The translations under genes were made by a program, and so were the position numbers. Positions 8,617 to 17,639 of a stretch of 64,000 nucleotides of DNA are shown piece by piece. Below the pieces are notes generated by a model, which was given only the letters and a program-made list of their open reading frames with translations, ran no database searches and was not told the DNA's origin. Position 1 is the first letter of the stretch, and each line of letters starts with the position of its first letter. The stretch comes from Nocardioides marinus (lineage in GTDB: Bacteria > Pseudomonadota > Alphaproteobacteria > Rhodobacterales > Rhodobacteraceae): positions 62,001-126,000 of the forward strand of contig JAHVJD010000003.1 in NCBI GenBank assembly GCA_019801415.1, given 5' to 3'.

Positions 8617-10143
8617 ATGCGCGGCCCCCACAACATCCTGCGCCTGATCCGAACCGGCGCGACCTTCGAGCGGACGGGCGCCATGCAATCGGTGCTGGAA
8701 GCATTCGAGGCTCCAAAGCCGATCCGGGTGCTGGCCCGGTTGCTCGGCTGGCCCTTCAAATGGCTGGGCTACAAGGGCGATCCTGCGATGCCTCCGGAAA
8801 CCCGCGCGCTGAACGCATTGGGACCGGCCTATATCAAGTTCGGCCAGGTGCTCTCCACCCGCCCGGACGTGGTGGGCAAGGATCTGGCCAACCAGCTGCG
8901 CGTGCTGCAGGACAAGCTGCCACCGTTCTCGCGCGCCCAAGCCCTCGCCGAGGTGGAGCGCGAGCTGGGCCGCCCCGCCTCCGAGATTTTTTCGGATTTC
9001 AGCGATCCGATCGCCGCCGCCTCGATCGCGCAGGTCCATCGCGCCACCCTTGCCGAAACCGGCGAGGACGTGGCGGTGAAGGTGCTGCGCCCGGGCGTAG
9101 AGCGCGCCTTCAACCGCGATGTGGACGCCTTCTATTTCGCCGCACGCATTGTCGATCTGTTTGCCCCCGGCGCACGGCGGCTGAAACCGATGGACGTGAT
9201 CGAACATTTCGACGGCGTGGTTCAGGGCGAGCTTGACCTGCGTCTGGAAAGCGCCGCCGCCTCGGAATTCGCGGCCAATACCGCTCAGGACGAAGGCTTT
9301 CAACTGCCCGAGATCCGCTGGGCCTACTCTGCCCGTCGGGTGATGACGATGGGGTGGGCCGATGGCATTCCCCTGGGCGACAATGATGCACTGGATGCCG
9401 CCGGCCATGACCGCAAGCTGCTGGCCAACAGGGTGCTGTCGCTGTTCTTGCGCCACGCCCTGCGCGACGGCTACTTCCATGCCGACATGCACCAGGGCAA
9501 CCTGAAGGTGGCCGCCAATGGCGACATCATCGCCTATGACTTTGGTATCATGGGCCATATCGACGAATACACCCGCCGGGTCTATGCCGAGATCCTCTAT
9601 GGTTTCATCAAACGCGACTACAAGCGCGTGGCCGAGGTGCATTTCGAAGCCGGATATGTACCCGCGAACCAGGACGTCGATGAATTCGCGCGCGCCCTGC
9701 GCGCCGTGGGCGAGCCAATCTTCGGCATGGACGCCAGCCAGATCTCGATGGGGCGGTTGCTGAACTACCTGTTCGAGGTCACCGAACGGTTTGGCATGGA
9801 AACCCGCACCGAGTTGATCCTGCTGCAACGCACCATGGTGGTGGTCGAAGGCGTCGCCCGCTCTCTGGATCCCCATATCAACATCTGGGAAGCCGCCCGC
9901 CCCGTGGTCGAGGATTACATCAAGAAATCCATCGGCCCCCGTGCGGTGGCCAAGGATCTGCTGGAAACCGCCCAAGTGATGGCCAGGTTCGGCCCCCGGC
10001 TACCTGCACTTGTGGAACAGGCTCTGATTGCACAGGCGCAACAGCCGCAGCCGCCAAAACGCAGCAGCCACTGGGTGTTGCCCGCCCTGTTCGGAGCCGT
10101 CGGTGGAGCCGCGACAATCAGCATTCTGGCACAGATATTGTAG
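8617..10143 (+). CDS. ubiB: ubiquinone biosynthesis kinase-like protein UbiB
   Basis: ABC1/ADCK atypical kinase-like ATPase needed for ubiquinone production, membrane-associated. 508 residues. The KxGQ-type block AYIKFGQVLSTRPDVV is near residue 70, the ATP-lysine region VAVKVLRPGVERAFNRD near 155, HADMHQGN near 290 and the metal-binding DFG (YDFGIMG) near 310. A C-terminal hydrophobic segment (about 484-507) would anchor it to the inner membrane. Co-transcribed with ubiE. A perfect 12-bp palindrome CCTCGTACGAGG follows at 10194-10205. Confidence 0.95.
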   Translation: MRGPHNILRLIRTGATFERTGAMQSVLEAFEAPKPIRVLARLLGWPFKWLGYKGDPAMPPETRALNALGPAYIKFGQVLSTRPDVVGKDLANQLRVLQDKLPPFSRAQALAEVERELGRPASEIFSDFSDPIAAASIAQVHRATLAETGEDVAVKVLRPGVERAFNRDVDAFYFAARIVDLFAPGARRLKPMDVIEHFDGVVQGELDLRLESAAASEFAANTAQDEGFQLPEIRWAYSARRVMTMGWADGIPLGDNDALDAAGHDRKLLANRVLSLFLRHALRDGYFHADMHQGNLKVAANGDIIAYDFGIMGHIDEYTRRVYAEILYGFIKRDYKRVAEVHFEAGYVPANQDVDEFARALRAVGEPIFGMDASQISMGRLLNYLFEVTERFGMETRTELILLQRTMVVVEGVARSLDPHINIWEAARPVVEDYIKKSIGPRAVAKDLLETAQVMARFGPRLPALVEQALIAQAQQPQPPKRSSHWVLPALFGAVGGAATISILAQIL

Positions 10144-10250
10144 GTCTCTCAAAGGTCTTCCCGTCCCAGGCAGCTGCGCCGGTGGCGCGCAGACCTCGTA
10201 CGAGGCGATGAATGTCGCAACGCTGAGACGATCATCGCCACAACCAAAAG

Positions 10251-11789
10251 ATGTTCAGGCTGGCCACTTGGAGGTTTGCCACGAGCGCATCCATCGCGCT
10301 ATGCATGGTTATGCTCAAGGCGGTTTTTCAAAGTCAGCTGAGTTTGCGGCTCATTGTGGCGTCGCTGGTCATCAGCTCCATCCTCTCGGTCTTTTCGACC
10401 GGGGTGCAGCTGTACCTGAGCTACGAAAGTCAGAAACGTGACGCCGCTGCCGGGCTGCAGCTGATCCGGGAAACCGTCTCGACCTCCCTGGCGCGCGGGC
10501 TTTGGGAATTCAACCAGGACATCGTGCAAACCATTCTGGAAGGTGTCCTGACCAGCGATTTCATTGACGGCGTCGCTCTCAACACACCGACGGGAAACTC
10601 CTGGGAATTGGGCCGGAAGCAGCCGGACCAATATGACGAGGACATTCCGCTGACCTATACGCTCTCCACCGCCGAGAGCTTCCCGGTCGGCACGCTGAAG
10701 GTGTCCCTGGATTATTCCCGAATCCAACAACGAATCTGGAGCCAGTTGTGGACCACATTGGCCTCGAATATCGCCAAGGCCTATTTCGCTGCGCTGGCTC
10801 TGCTGCTGGTCTTTTACACGTTGGTGTCCCGTCATCTGGTTCGGGTTGCCGCGCATATTGATGCAAGCGACTCGGAGGAGACGCCCCGCAAACTCACGCT
10901 GGACCGCACGCCACCGGCCACGCCAGACGAACTGGACACTCTGGTTGCCGCCTTCAACGACTACGAAGCCCGCATCGCACGTCAGATGGATGCGCTGAAC
11001 AACGAGATTCGCGATCGGCGCCGCGCGGAAAAAGAACGCGATGCGCTTTCAATTCACTCGGCCTTTCTGACCACGGTGAGTCATGAAATCCGCACCCCAC
11101 TGAATGCCATTCTCGGCCTGATGCATCTGATTGAATTGGCTCCCGACAATCCGCCCAAGACACGACAGCACGCGCGCACGGCCCTGGCGGCGGGACAGAA
11201 CCTGCTGGAAATGCTGAACAACACGCTGGAGGCCGCGCGGCTGGAGGCCAAGGAGGTCAAGGTCAATCCCGTGAAAACGAACATCCGCGATCTCGCCGCC
11301 TACTGGTTGGAAACAACCCGCGCCGCAGTGCATCGACGCGGCAAAAGCGACAAGGTCGAGGCGACGTTGCACGTCGCGGATGATCTGGCACAATACTACC
11401 TGCTGGATGGCGCGCGCCTGTCTCAGGTGGTGGGCAACCTGACCGACAATGCCGCCAAGTTCACCAACGAGGGCGAAATTCGCATCTCCGTGGAGCTGGA
11501 GGAAGCCCCCAACGGCGCCTCTCCCCTGCAACTGCAGGTAAAGGTTCGCGACACGGGTGGCGGAATAGAAAAAAACGCGCAGAAGATGATATTTGATCGC
11601 TTCAGGCAAGTTGACCAAGGGTTGAAACGCCAGCATGATGGAGCGGGGCTTGGGTTGGCAATTTCCTCCGAAATCGCAGAACTTATGGGTGGGTCCCTGG
11701 AGCTGACCGAAGTCCCCAGAGACGGTTTCGCGACCGAATTCCTGTTTCTGATTCCAACCGAAGCAATAACGGAACCGGCCGATGAATAA
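10251..11789 (+). CDS. membrane sensor histidine kinase
   Basis: 512 residues if read from 10251; in-frame ATGs at 10305 and 10311 (MLKAVFQSQ) are equally plausible and no ribosome site decides. One transmembrane helix (about 30-52), a periplasmic sensor region of about 120 residues, a second helix (about 182-200), a HAMP-like linker and a coiled coil. The HisKA box SHEIRTPLNAI has its histidine near 278. The ATPase domain has DNAAKF, DTGGGI and GAGLGLAIS. The signal sensed is unknown. The last 8 bp overlap the following receiver gene, its likely partner. Confidence 0.9.
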   Translation: MFRLATWRFATSASIALCMVMLKAVFQSQLSLRLIVASLVISSILSVFSTGVQLYLSYESQKRDAAAGLQLIRETVSTSLARGLWEFNQDIVQTILEGVLTSDFIDGVALNTPTGNSWELGRKQPDQYDEDIPLTYTLSTAESFPVGTLKVSLDYSRIQQRIWSQLWTTLASNIAKAYFAALALLLVFYTLVSRHLVRVAAHIDASDSEETPRKLTLDRTPPATPDELDTLVAAFNDYEARIARQMDALNNEIRDRRRAEKERDALSIHSAFLTTVSHEIRTPLNAILGLMHLIELAPDNPPKTRQHARTALAAGQNLLEMLNNTLEAARLEAKEVKVNPVKTNIRDLAAYWLETTRAAVHRRGKSDKVEATLHVADDLAQYYLLDGARLSQVVGNLTDNAAKFTNEGEIRISVELEEAPNGASPLQLQVKVRDTGGGIEKNAQKMIFDRFRQVDQGLKRQHDGAGLGLAISSEIAELMGGSLELTEVPRDGFATEFLFLIPTEAITEPADE

Positions 11790-12171
11790 TCCGCGGAAAG
11801 TCCTGCTCGTCGAGAATGACGAATTCACGCGTTACATGATGCGCGAAATCATCCTGGCCCTTGGCGTCGACGTCGAGATCGCCGTGGATGGCCAGGAGAG
11901 CCTTGATATTCTGACCAAGGCTCCCGATGCTTTTGGCCTGGTGTTGATGGACCTGCATATGCCGCGGGTCTCCGGCATCGATGCCACCCGACAGATCCGG
12001 GGCACCCGCTCGGATCCCCCCCGCAACGTCCCGATCATCGCCGTGACCGCAGATGTCGCCTACCACGACGATTCGATCGTCCGGGAACTGGGGATGAATG
12101 GATTCGCCTCCAAACCCGTTACACCGGGGCAATTGTTGAACTTGATCGACAAGTTCTGCCCGGCAGCCTGA
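11782..12171 (+). CDS. single-domain response regulator (CheY-like receiver)
   Basis: 129 residues, a receiver domain with no output domain. The acidic pair END is at 11-13, the phospho-acceptor aspartate is D57 in LVLMDLHMP, followed by a conserved threonine (AVTAD) and lysine (SKPVTP). The start overlaps the upstream kinase, so it is probably phosphorylated by it. It may act as a phosphate shuttle to the downstream CheB-CheR-PAS/kinase proteins (inference). A 92-bp gap separates it from the next gene. Confidence 0.92.
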   Translation: MNNPRKVLLVENDEFTRYMMREIILALGVDVEIAVDGQESLDILTKAPDAFGLVLMDLHMPRVSGIDATRQIRGTRSDPPRNVPIIAVTADVAYHDDSIVRELGMNGFASKPVTPGQLLNLIDKFCPAA

Positions 12172-12263
12172 CAAGAACGGCATTTTCGGGAACCGGCCTC
12201 GGCTTTGACAGACAGCTGACTGCATCCGGGCAGTAGCGGGGAACGAGTAAGGACAGGTTAAGC

Positions 12264-15200
12264 ATGGAAGACCATAACCGGAACGAAGGCGCAGATCCTG
12301 CCGCGGGCGAGCAGGCAGAGCGTCCCGAGGGTGGTTCGCGCAACACGCTGGGGTATCATGTTGTCGGCATCGCCGCTTCCGCAGGCGGGCTGGAGGCCGT
12401 GTCGTCGCTGGTGCAGAACCTGCCCCGCTCCGCGGCGGCCATCTATGTTATCGCCCAGCACATGTCACCGACCCACAAGAGCATTCTGACCTCGCTCATC
12501 GTGAGCGAGACCACACTGCCGGTGATCGAACTCTCCGGTGAGGTCACGCCGCAGGTCGGCACGATTTATGTCACGCCGCCCAACACCGATGTCATCTTCG
12601 ACAGTGGCAAGCTGCGCCTGCGCAATCCCGCGGGGCATCCGGCCACGCCCAAGCCCTCGGCGGACCGCCTTTTCAAGAGCATGGCCGAAGCGTGCGGCGA
12701 AGATTGCGTGGGCATCGTGCTTTCCGGCACTGGCAGCGATGGCAGCTACGGAGTTCAGGCCATTCGCGAAAGCGGCGGCATAACCATCGCGCAGGAACCC
12801 GCTTCGGCGAAATACGACGGCATGCCGACCTCGGCCATCGAGACCGGCTGTGTCGACCTCACCCTGACGCCGGAGAAAATCGGCAAGCACTTCGAGAAAA
12901 TCCTGGCCCAGCCGCGCAATCTGGAGCGGCTGCGCACGGTACCGCATGAGCCAACGAAACTGGGCGAACTCTTCGGGATCCTGCTGGCGCGCACACAGGT
13001 GGATTTCGCGAACTACAAGGAAAACACCCTGAACCGTCGCATCATGCGGCGGATGGCGGCCTTGGGCATCGAAGACTACGAAAGCTACGTCGACTACTGC
13101 CGCTCGAATGTCGAAGAGGTCGACGCCCTGCACCGGGACCTGCTGATTTCGGTCACCCGTTTCTTTCGTGACCCCGACCAGTTTCGCAAACTGTACGAAC
13201 AATTGGAAAAGCAGCTGGCAATTCGCGCGCCCGGGCCGATTCGGGTCTGGGTGGCGGGCTGCGCCACCGGTGAAGAGGCCTACTCCATTGGCATCCTGAT
13301 TGCCGAAATCCTCGGCGGCATCCAGGAGTTGACCAAGAACAATGTGCAGATCTTTGCCACCGACATCGATCAGAACGCCATCGAAGTCGGCCGCAAGGGA
13401 ACCTACCCGCTTGCCGCGGCAGAAGATATTCCGGCGAATTACCTCAAGGAATATTTCATCGTCGGCGAAAACGACATTACCGTGCGGCAGGAACTGCGCA
13501 ATGTAACCCTGTTTTCGCGGCACAACGTGTTCCAGGATCCTCCGTTCATCAACGTGAACCTCGTCACCATCCGGAACGTCCTGATCTATTTCAACCTGGC
13601 CCTGCAAGAACGGGTCCTGACCCGGCTGCACTACTCAATGGCGGCGGGGGGGCTCCTGTTTCTCGGAACCTCGGAATCCGTCGGGGAAATGGGCCTCTAC
13701 TTCGATGCCCGGCAAGGCGCGGACAAGATTTTCGCAAAGCGGCGCGGCATCTCCGGAGAACTTACGGTCACTCCCAGCAATGCCGGTACCGGGTATCTGC
13801 GGACACTGCACCAGCGCAAATCCCCGCAGCAAACGGCGAATGACCAGGCAACCCAGGCGGATCTTTCGCTCGCACGCGCCGTCGCCCCCAACGGGATGAT
13901 CTGCACCCGCCACGGTGACATCATCGAAGTGCTGGGCGACATCAGCGCCTACAGTGAAATCAGGGCCGGCATTTCCACCTCGTTGAGTGTGAAAATGCTG
14001 ATCGAACCCCTGCGCAGTGAGGCGGCAAGCCTGATCGCCATCGCCATTCGCAGCGAGACCCGCCGCGACGGCCGGTGGCACCAGGTGTCGCTGCCCACCG
14101 GCAACCGGGTGCAATTGCAGGCATTTCCCTTCTACCACCACCGCGGCGGCGAGGTTCACTGCCTGTTGGCGATCAACGCCAAGTTCGAAGAGGAGAAGGC
14201 GCTCAGCCTCGATCAGATTTCCGATAGCGACCAGCGCGAATACGTCCAGCGCATGGAGCTGGAAATTCGCTCCACTCAGGAAGCATTGCAACAGACGATC
14301 GAGGAATTGCAGACCGCCAACGAGGAGCTGCAATCCGCCAACGAGGAGCTGCAGTCCACGAACGAGGAATTCCAGGCCACCAATGAGGAGTTGGAAACCT
14401 CCAACGAGGAATTGCAATCCACCAATGAAGAGCTGCTAACCGTCAACGAAGAGTTGCAGATCAGTTCAGCCGAACGCCAGGCGCTGGCCTCCGAGCTGGA
14501 AGCGACGCTGGCGTCGTCGCCCTACGCGGTGGCACTGGCCGATCAGGCACTTATTATCCGGCGACTGTCGCGGGTGGCGCTGGATGTCTTTGGCATCTCG
14601 GAACTGCCACCGACAGGCCTGCATCTCAGCCAATGCAACCTGCCGCGTGGTTTCCCGGCGCTGGCCCCGATTGCCAACGCCGTTCTGCGGTTGCAGGAAA
14701 CCCGCCGCATACCGGTGCTGTCCAATGGCGACTACTTCACCCTCGTCATGTCACCGGTGCTGGATCAGCACCAGAAGCTGATCGGCATATCGATTACCAT
14801 CACCCGGTACGACAACGAGCCCTTCAACAACGTCCTGCGTCTTGTCAGCAAGGTGGCCCGGGTCGGCTTCTGGACCCACAATCTGGATACCCAGGAAAGC
14901 TACCTGTCGCCGGAGACACACTCGGTACTGGGCATCGAGAATGCGCCGAAGGACATGACCTTCGAAGACATCCTCGCCCGTGCACACCCCGAGGACCAAC
15001 CAGCCTTGCGCGCGGCGATCCAACAGCTGATCGAGCAAGGCGGCTCCTTCGAATTCGAGACCCGCTTCTTTGATGATGCCGGCAGTACCCGCAAGCTCAA
15101 TGGCAGCATGATGGTCTTCCGCGACTCATACGGGGACACTGTGCAGCTCATCGGTGTGTGCTGGGACCAGGCCAAGCAGGATGAGCACAAGTTGATGCTG

Positions 15201-15560
15201 GATTGCAGCGCAACCGTTCAGGAACATCTGGGAATCGGTGTGTTCTCCTATGACGTGATCAATAATGTTCCGATCTGGAACCCCGGGATGTACGACATCC
15301 TGGATTATGACCGCAGCATCGAGATCTCGTCGATCGAATTGCTGCTGCAACGCATTCATCCCGAGGACCAGGCCCGGATCAAGGACCAGTTGCAGGGGAC
15401 ACTGGTGCAGGGAACTCCGTTTCAGTCACAAGTCAGGCTGGTGAATGGCGAAGGATCGATACGGGCGGCAACCCTTGTGGTGGAAGCGAACCAGGACGAC
15501 CACGGCAAGGTGACCCATGTGTTCGGCGGCCTGCAACTTTTCCCGGCAGCAGCCGGATGA
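12264..15560 (+). CDS. CheB-CheR-PAS fusion signalling protein without a kinase domain
   Basis: 1098 residues. (1) A CheB methylesterase domain (about 30-215) with the triad regions GIAASAGG, QHMSPTH and GTGSDGS; no N-terminal receiver. (2) A CheR methyltransferase domain (about 230-495) with TRFFRDPDQF, the SAM motif VAGCATGEEAYSIG and RNVLIYFN. (3) A coiled coil (about 660-740) of NEELQ-type heptads. (4) Three PAS-like segments (about 740-1098). Many relatives end in a histidine kinase; this one stops after the last PAS, and a separate PAS-kinase gene follows 65 bp downstream. It may modify methyl-accepting proteins or act as a scaffold; no chemoreceptor gene is nearby. Confidence 0.9.
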   Translation: MEDHNRNEGADPAAGEQAERPEGGSRNTLGYHVVGIAASAGGLEAVSSLVQNLPRSAAAIYVIAQHMSPTHKSILTSLIVSETTLPVIELSGEVTPQVGTIYVTPPNTDVIFDSGKLRLRNPAGHPATPKPSADRLFKSMAEACGEDCVGIVLSGTGSDGSYGVQAIRESGGITIAQEPASAKYDGMPTSAIETGCVDLTLTPEKIGKHFEKILAQPRNLERLRTVPHEPTKLGELFGILLARTQVDFANYKENTLNRRIMRRMAALGIEDYESYVDYCRSNVEEVDALHRDLLISVTRFFRDPDQFRKLYEQLEKQLAIRAPGPIRVWVAGCATGEEAYSIGILIAEILGGIQELTKNNVQIFATDIDQNAIEVGRKGTYPLAAAEDIPANYLKEYFIVGENDITVRQELRNVTLFSRHNVFQDPPFINVNLVTIRNVLIYFNLALQERVLTRLHYSMAAGGLLFLGTSESVGEMGLYFDARQGADKIFAKRRGISGELTVTPSNAGTGYLRTLHQRKSPQQTANDQATQADLSLARAVAPNGMICTRHGDIIEVLGDISAYSEIRAGISTSLSVKMLIEPLRSEAASLIAIAIRSETRRDGRWHQVSLPTGNRVQLQAFPFYHHRGGEVHCLLAINAKFEEEKALSLDQISDSDQREYVQRMELEIRSTQEALQQTIEELQTANEELQSANEELQSTNEEFQATNEELETSNEELQSTNEELLTVNEELQISSAERQALASELEATLASSPYAVALADQALIIRRLSRVALDVFGISELPPTGLHLSQCNLPRGFPALAPIANAVLRLQETRRIPVLSNGDYFTLVMSPVLDQHQKLIGISITITRYDNEPFNNVLRLVSKVARVGFWTHNLDTQESYLSPETHSVLGIENAPKDMTFEDILARAHPEDQPALRAAIQQLIEQGGSFEFETRFFDDAGSTRKLNGSMMVFRDSYGDTVQLIGVCWDQAKQDEHKLMLDCSATVQEHLGIGVFSYDVINNVPIWNPGMYDILDYDRSIEISSIELLLQRIHPEDQARIKDQLQGTLVQGTPFQSQVRLVNGEGSIRAATLVVEANQDDHGKVTHVFGGLQLFPAAAG

Positions 15561-15625
15561 ATCGTCCGGGCCAGTCAACAGCGGGAGCCGCCGCATGAAA
15601 ACAGCCCTCTGCACATCGCCTCGCG

Positions 15626-16858
15626 ATGCACGTCATCCAGGGCCGCAGCGAGGCCCGATGGCAACCGTATCCGTCAATGGCGACTGAGAACGAACAGCTC
15701 GCCTCCGATGTGTTGGGCAGCGCCTTCTTCGCGTCGCCCTACGCATCCATGATCCTCGACTGGGGAGGCCGGATCCTTGTCGCCAACAGGCGCGCGCAGC
15801 GCAGCTTCCACCCCTCTGCTTCCGCCACGGACCGGGAGCTGGCAGGCTTGCACCTGAGCGAATTGACCCGATGCGACGCAGACACCGTCCTGTCGCGCCT
15901 GCGCAAGGGCGCTGCCTCGGGCAACACCGGTTTTCCGATGATCGGCAATTCTGCGACCATACTCGCCCCGGAGACCGAATTCCGGGTCTCCCTGCTCCGT
16001 GCGGCGGCCAAGGGTGAACGGTTGATGTTGCTGACGCAGGATCAGCTAAGAGCGAATGCAGAATCGCTCCGCCAGATGAACGAATTGCGCAGCAAACTGC
16101 GCGGTGAATTGCGGCAGGCCCGCGAAGATATTCTGAGCCTTCAGGAAACCCTGCTGACCATGCAGGCCTTTGCCCGGGCAGCCTCCCACGATCTGCGCAC
16201 CCCGATCGGCACGCTGATCGGATCGCTGCAATTCTTTTCCGACAACTACGCCGACAATCTTCCGGGCAAGGCCCTGGAATTTCTGCAACACATGAGCCGT
16301 GCCGCCCGGCAGATGGATCGATTGACGACAGAACTTCTGGACCACTCCGTTTCGACGGCCGCCGAGATGAAGTTGCAGGATGTGCGGCTTGAAGACGCCA
16401 TCAAGGAAGCCTGCGACAGTCTCGAACAGCAGTTGCAGACATGCGGGGCGCAGCTGGCGGTGACGGGCAAAAGCTGCCTTGTCTATGCCGAGCCGACGCT
16501 GCTGCACCTGGTGCTGACCAACATATTGTCCAATGCCATCAAGTATCGGGATCCGGCCCGGCCGCTGGAGATCGAGATCGCGATGCAGGGCCGCGGCAGG
16601 GAGCAATGGTCGCTGTCGATTTCCGACAATGGCATCGGGTTATCCGAGGCTGACCGGTACAAGATATTCCAGCCGTTTCATCGGGTGAACCCGGATATCG
16701 AGGGCAGCGGCATCGGCCTGTCCACCTGTGCCGAGATCTGCCGCCGTCACAAATGGGCTTTTGAGGCGCACGGCGAGCTTGGCCGCGGCGCCGTCTTCAC
16801 GATTTCGACGGGCGCGATCCGTCAGCCCTCAGATCCCGAGATTATCACCGCCTGCTGA
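15626..16858 (+). CDS. soluble PAS sensor histidine kinase
   Basis: 410 residues from 15626; MATENEQ at 15677 is an alternative start and no clear ribosome site decides. It has no membrane segment. An N-terminal PAS-like domain (about 30-140) is followed by a coiled coil (about 140-180), a HisKA box ASHDLRTPIGTL with the histidine near 188, and an ATPase domain with LSNAIKYRD, SDNGIGL and GSGIGLSTC. The HisKA type resembles phytochrome-class kinases. Its position suggests it supplies the kinase module missing from the CheB-CheR-PAS protein upstream. Confidence 0.88.
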   Translation: MHVIQGRSEARWQPYPSMATENEQLASDVLGSAFFASPYASMILDWGGRILVANRRAQRSFHPSASATDRELAGLHLSELTRCDADTVLSRLRKGAASGNTGFPMIGNSATILAPETEFRVSLLRAAAKGERLMLLTQDQLRANAESLRQMNELRSKLRGELRQAREDILSLQETLLTMQAFARAASHDLRTPIGTLIGSLQFFSDNYADNLPGKALEFLQHMSRAARQMDRLTTELLDHSVSTAAEMKLQDVRLEDAIKEACDSLEQQLQTCGAQLAVTGKSCLVYAEPTLLHLVLTNILSNAIKYRDPARPLEIEIAMQGRGREQWSLSISDNGIGLSEADRYKIFQPFHRVNPDIEGSGIGLSTCAEICRRHKWAFEAHGELGRGAVFTISTGAIRQPSDPEIITAC

Positions 16859-16869
16859 AGGCAGCCCGG

Positions 16870-17304
16870 TCACCTGATCGCGGCAATTCGCGGTGTCGTG
16901 GTGGACTGAGCGGTATCACTCGCACCCAATCGGCCGGTAACGTGGTCCACCATGCTCAGCAAATCCGGCAGGGCCACGGGCTTGCGCAGCACCCATCGGA
17001 TGTTCTGGCTCAGGCCGAACAATTCGCCCCCCGTGAAAAGACGGCTACCAGTGATATAGACCACCGGCGCGTCGGGACAGCTCAGCGCGGCGTAGTCGGC
17101 GACGGGCAGCGAGGTTTCCTCGCCGATTTTCAGATCCAGTACCAGAACAGTCGGCGACATCTTCGACAGCGCGGAAATCGCCTCAGTACAGTTGGCAACC
17201 GCCGTGACCTCGTACCCAGCGTCTCGCAACGCAATCTCAAAGGTGAAGCGTGCGCCGACGTCATCTTCCAAAAGCAGGACTGTGGATGCCAAACTGCCCT
17301 CCAA
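16870..17304 (-). CDS. single-domain response regulator (receiver)
   Basis: 144 residues; a receiver (about 8-125) plus a short non-conserved tail. The acidic pocket is EDD 13-15, the phospho-acceptor is D57 in LVLDLKIG, the threonine lies in YITGS and the lysine in RKPVAL. It has no DNA-binding or enzymatic output. It converges on the soluble kinase with 11 bp between stops, so it has its own promoter in the AT-rich region to its right. A partner role with the neighbouring kinases is inferred from position. Confidence 0.88.
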   Translation of the reverse strand: MEGSLASTVLLLEDDVGARFTFEIALRDAGYEVTAVANCTEAISALSKMSPTVLVLDLKIGEETSLPVADYAALSCPDAPVVYITGSRLFTGGELFGLSQNIRWVLRKPVALPDLLSMVDHVTGRLGASDTAQSTTTPRIAAIR

Positions 17305-17639
17305 TCACACAGCTGCCCTGTGCTTCTACTGCGACAATCGCACTTTTTACGGTGACCCCATCAGCCACAACACAGATAGGCGAAAACAGCCGCAACGGAG
17401 CGACGAGCGGGAATCGCTAGTTTTCCACTGTGATATTGTATTCTACCTTAAATTGTCATTTGAGCACATAAAAACCTCATAAAGATTCGCAGGCGCGTCA
17501 TGGCGCCGGAAAACCCGCCTGCCGACGATCAGCCGACAGATCGTTGCTGTGCTCGCCGCCCCCGGCGGGCGACGCGGGGAGGTCGTGGCCTTTGCCAACG
17601 CCCCCCCTCAGTCGATTATCGCGAGGAATACCGCCTGCG
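17305..17639. other. 335-bp intergenic region, partly AT-rich, no gene seen
   Basis: The first 180 bp are unusually AT-rich for this chromosome (for instance around 17430-17485). This fits the promoter of the leftward receiver gene. Further right are a short inverted repeat (GGCGC / GCGCC, 17492-17507) and a GC-rich imperfect hairpin (about 17553-17572) near the thiolase 3' end. No open frame has plausible protein character. Confidence 0.6.

Noticed and set aside
7774-9975. Very long open frame on the minus strand opposite ubiE and ubiB
   Set aside because: It mirrors the codon structure of two clearly real genes; in high-GC DNA the complementary frame often stays open. The translation is low-complexity (His/Gly/Gln-rich) with no family features.
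14270-14490. Short DNA repeats resembling a CRISPR array
   Set aside because: They are in-frame heptads of a coiled coil within an intact coding sequence.
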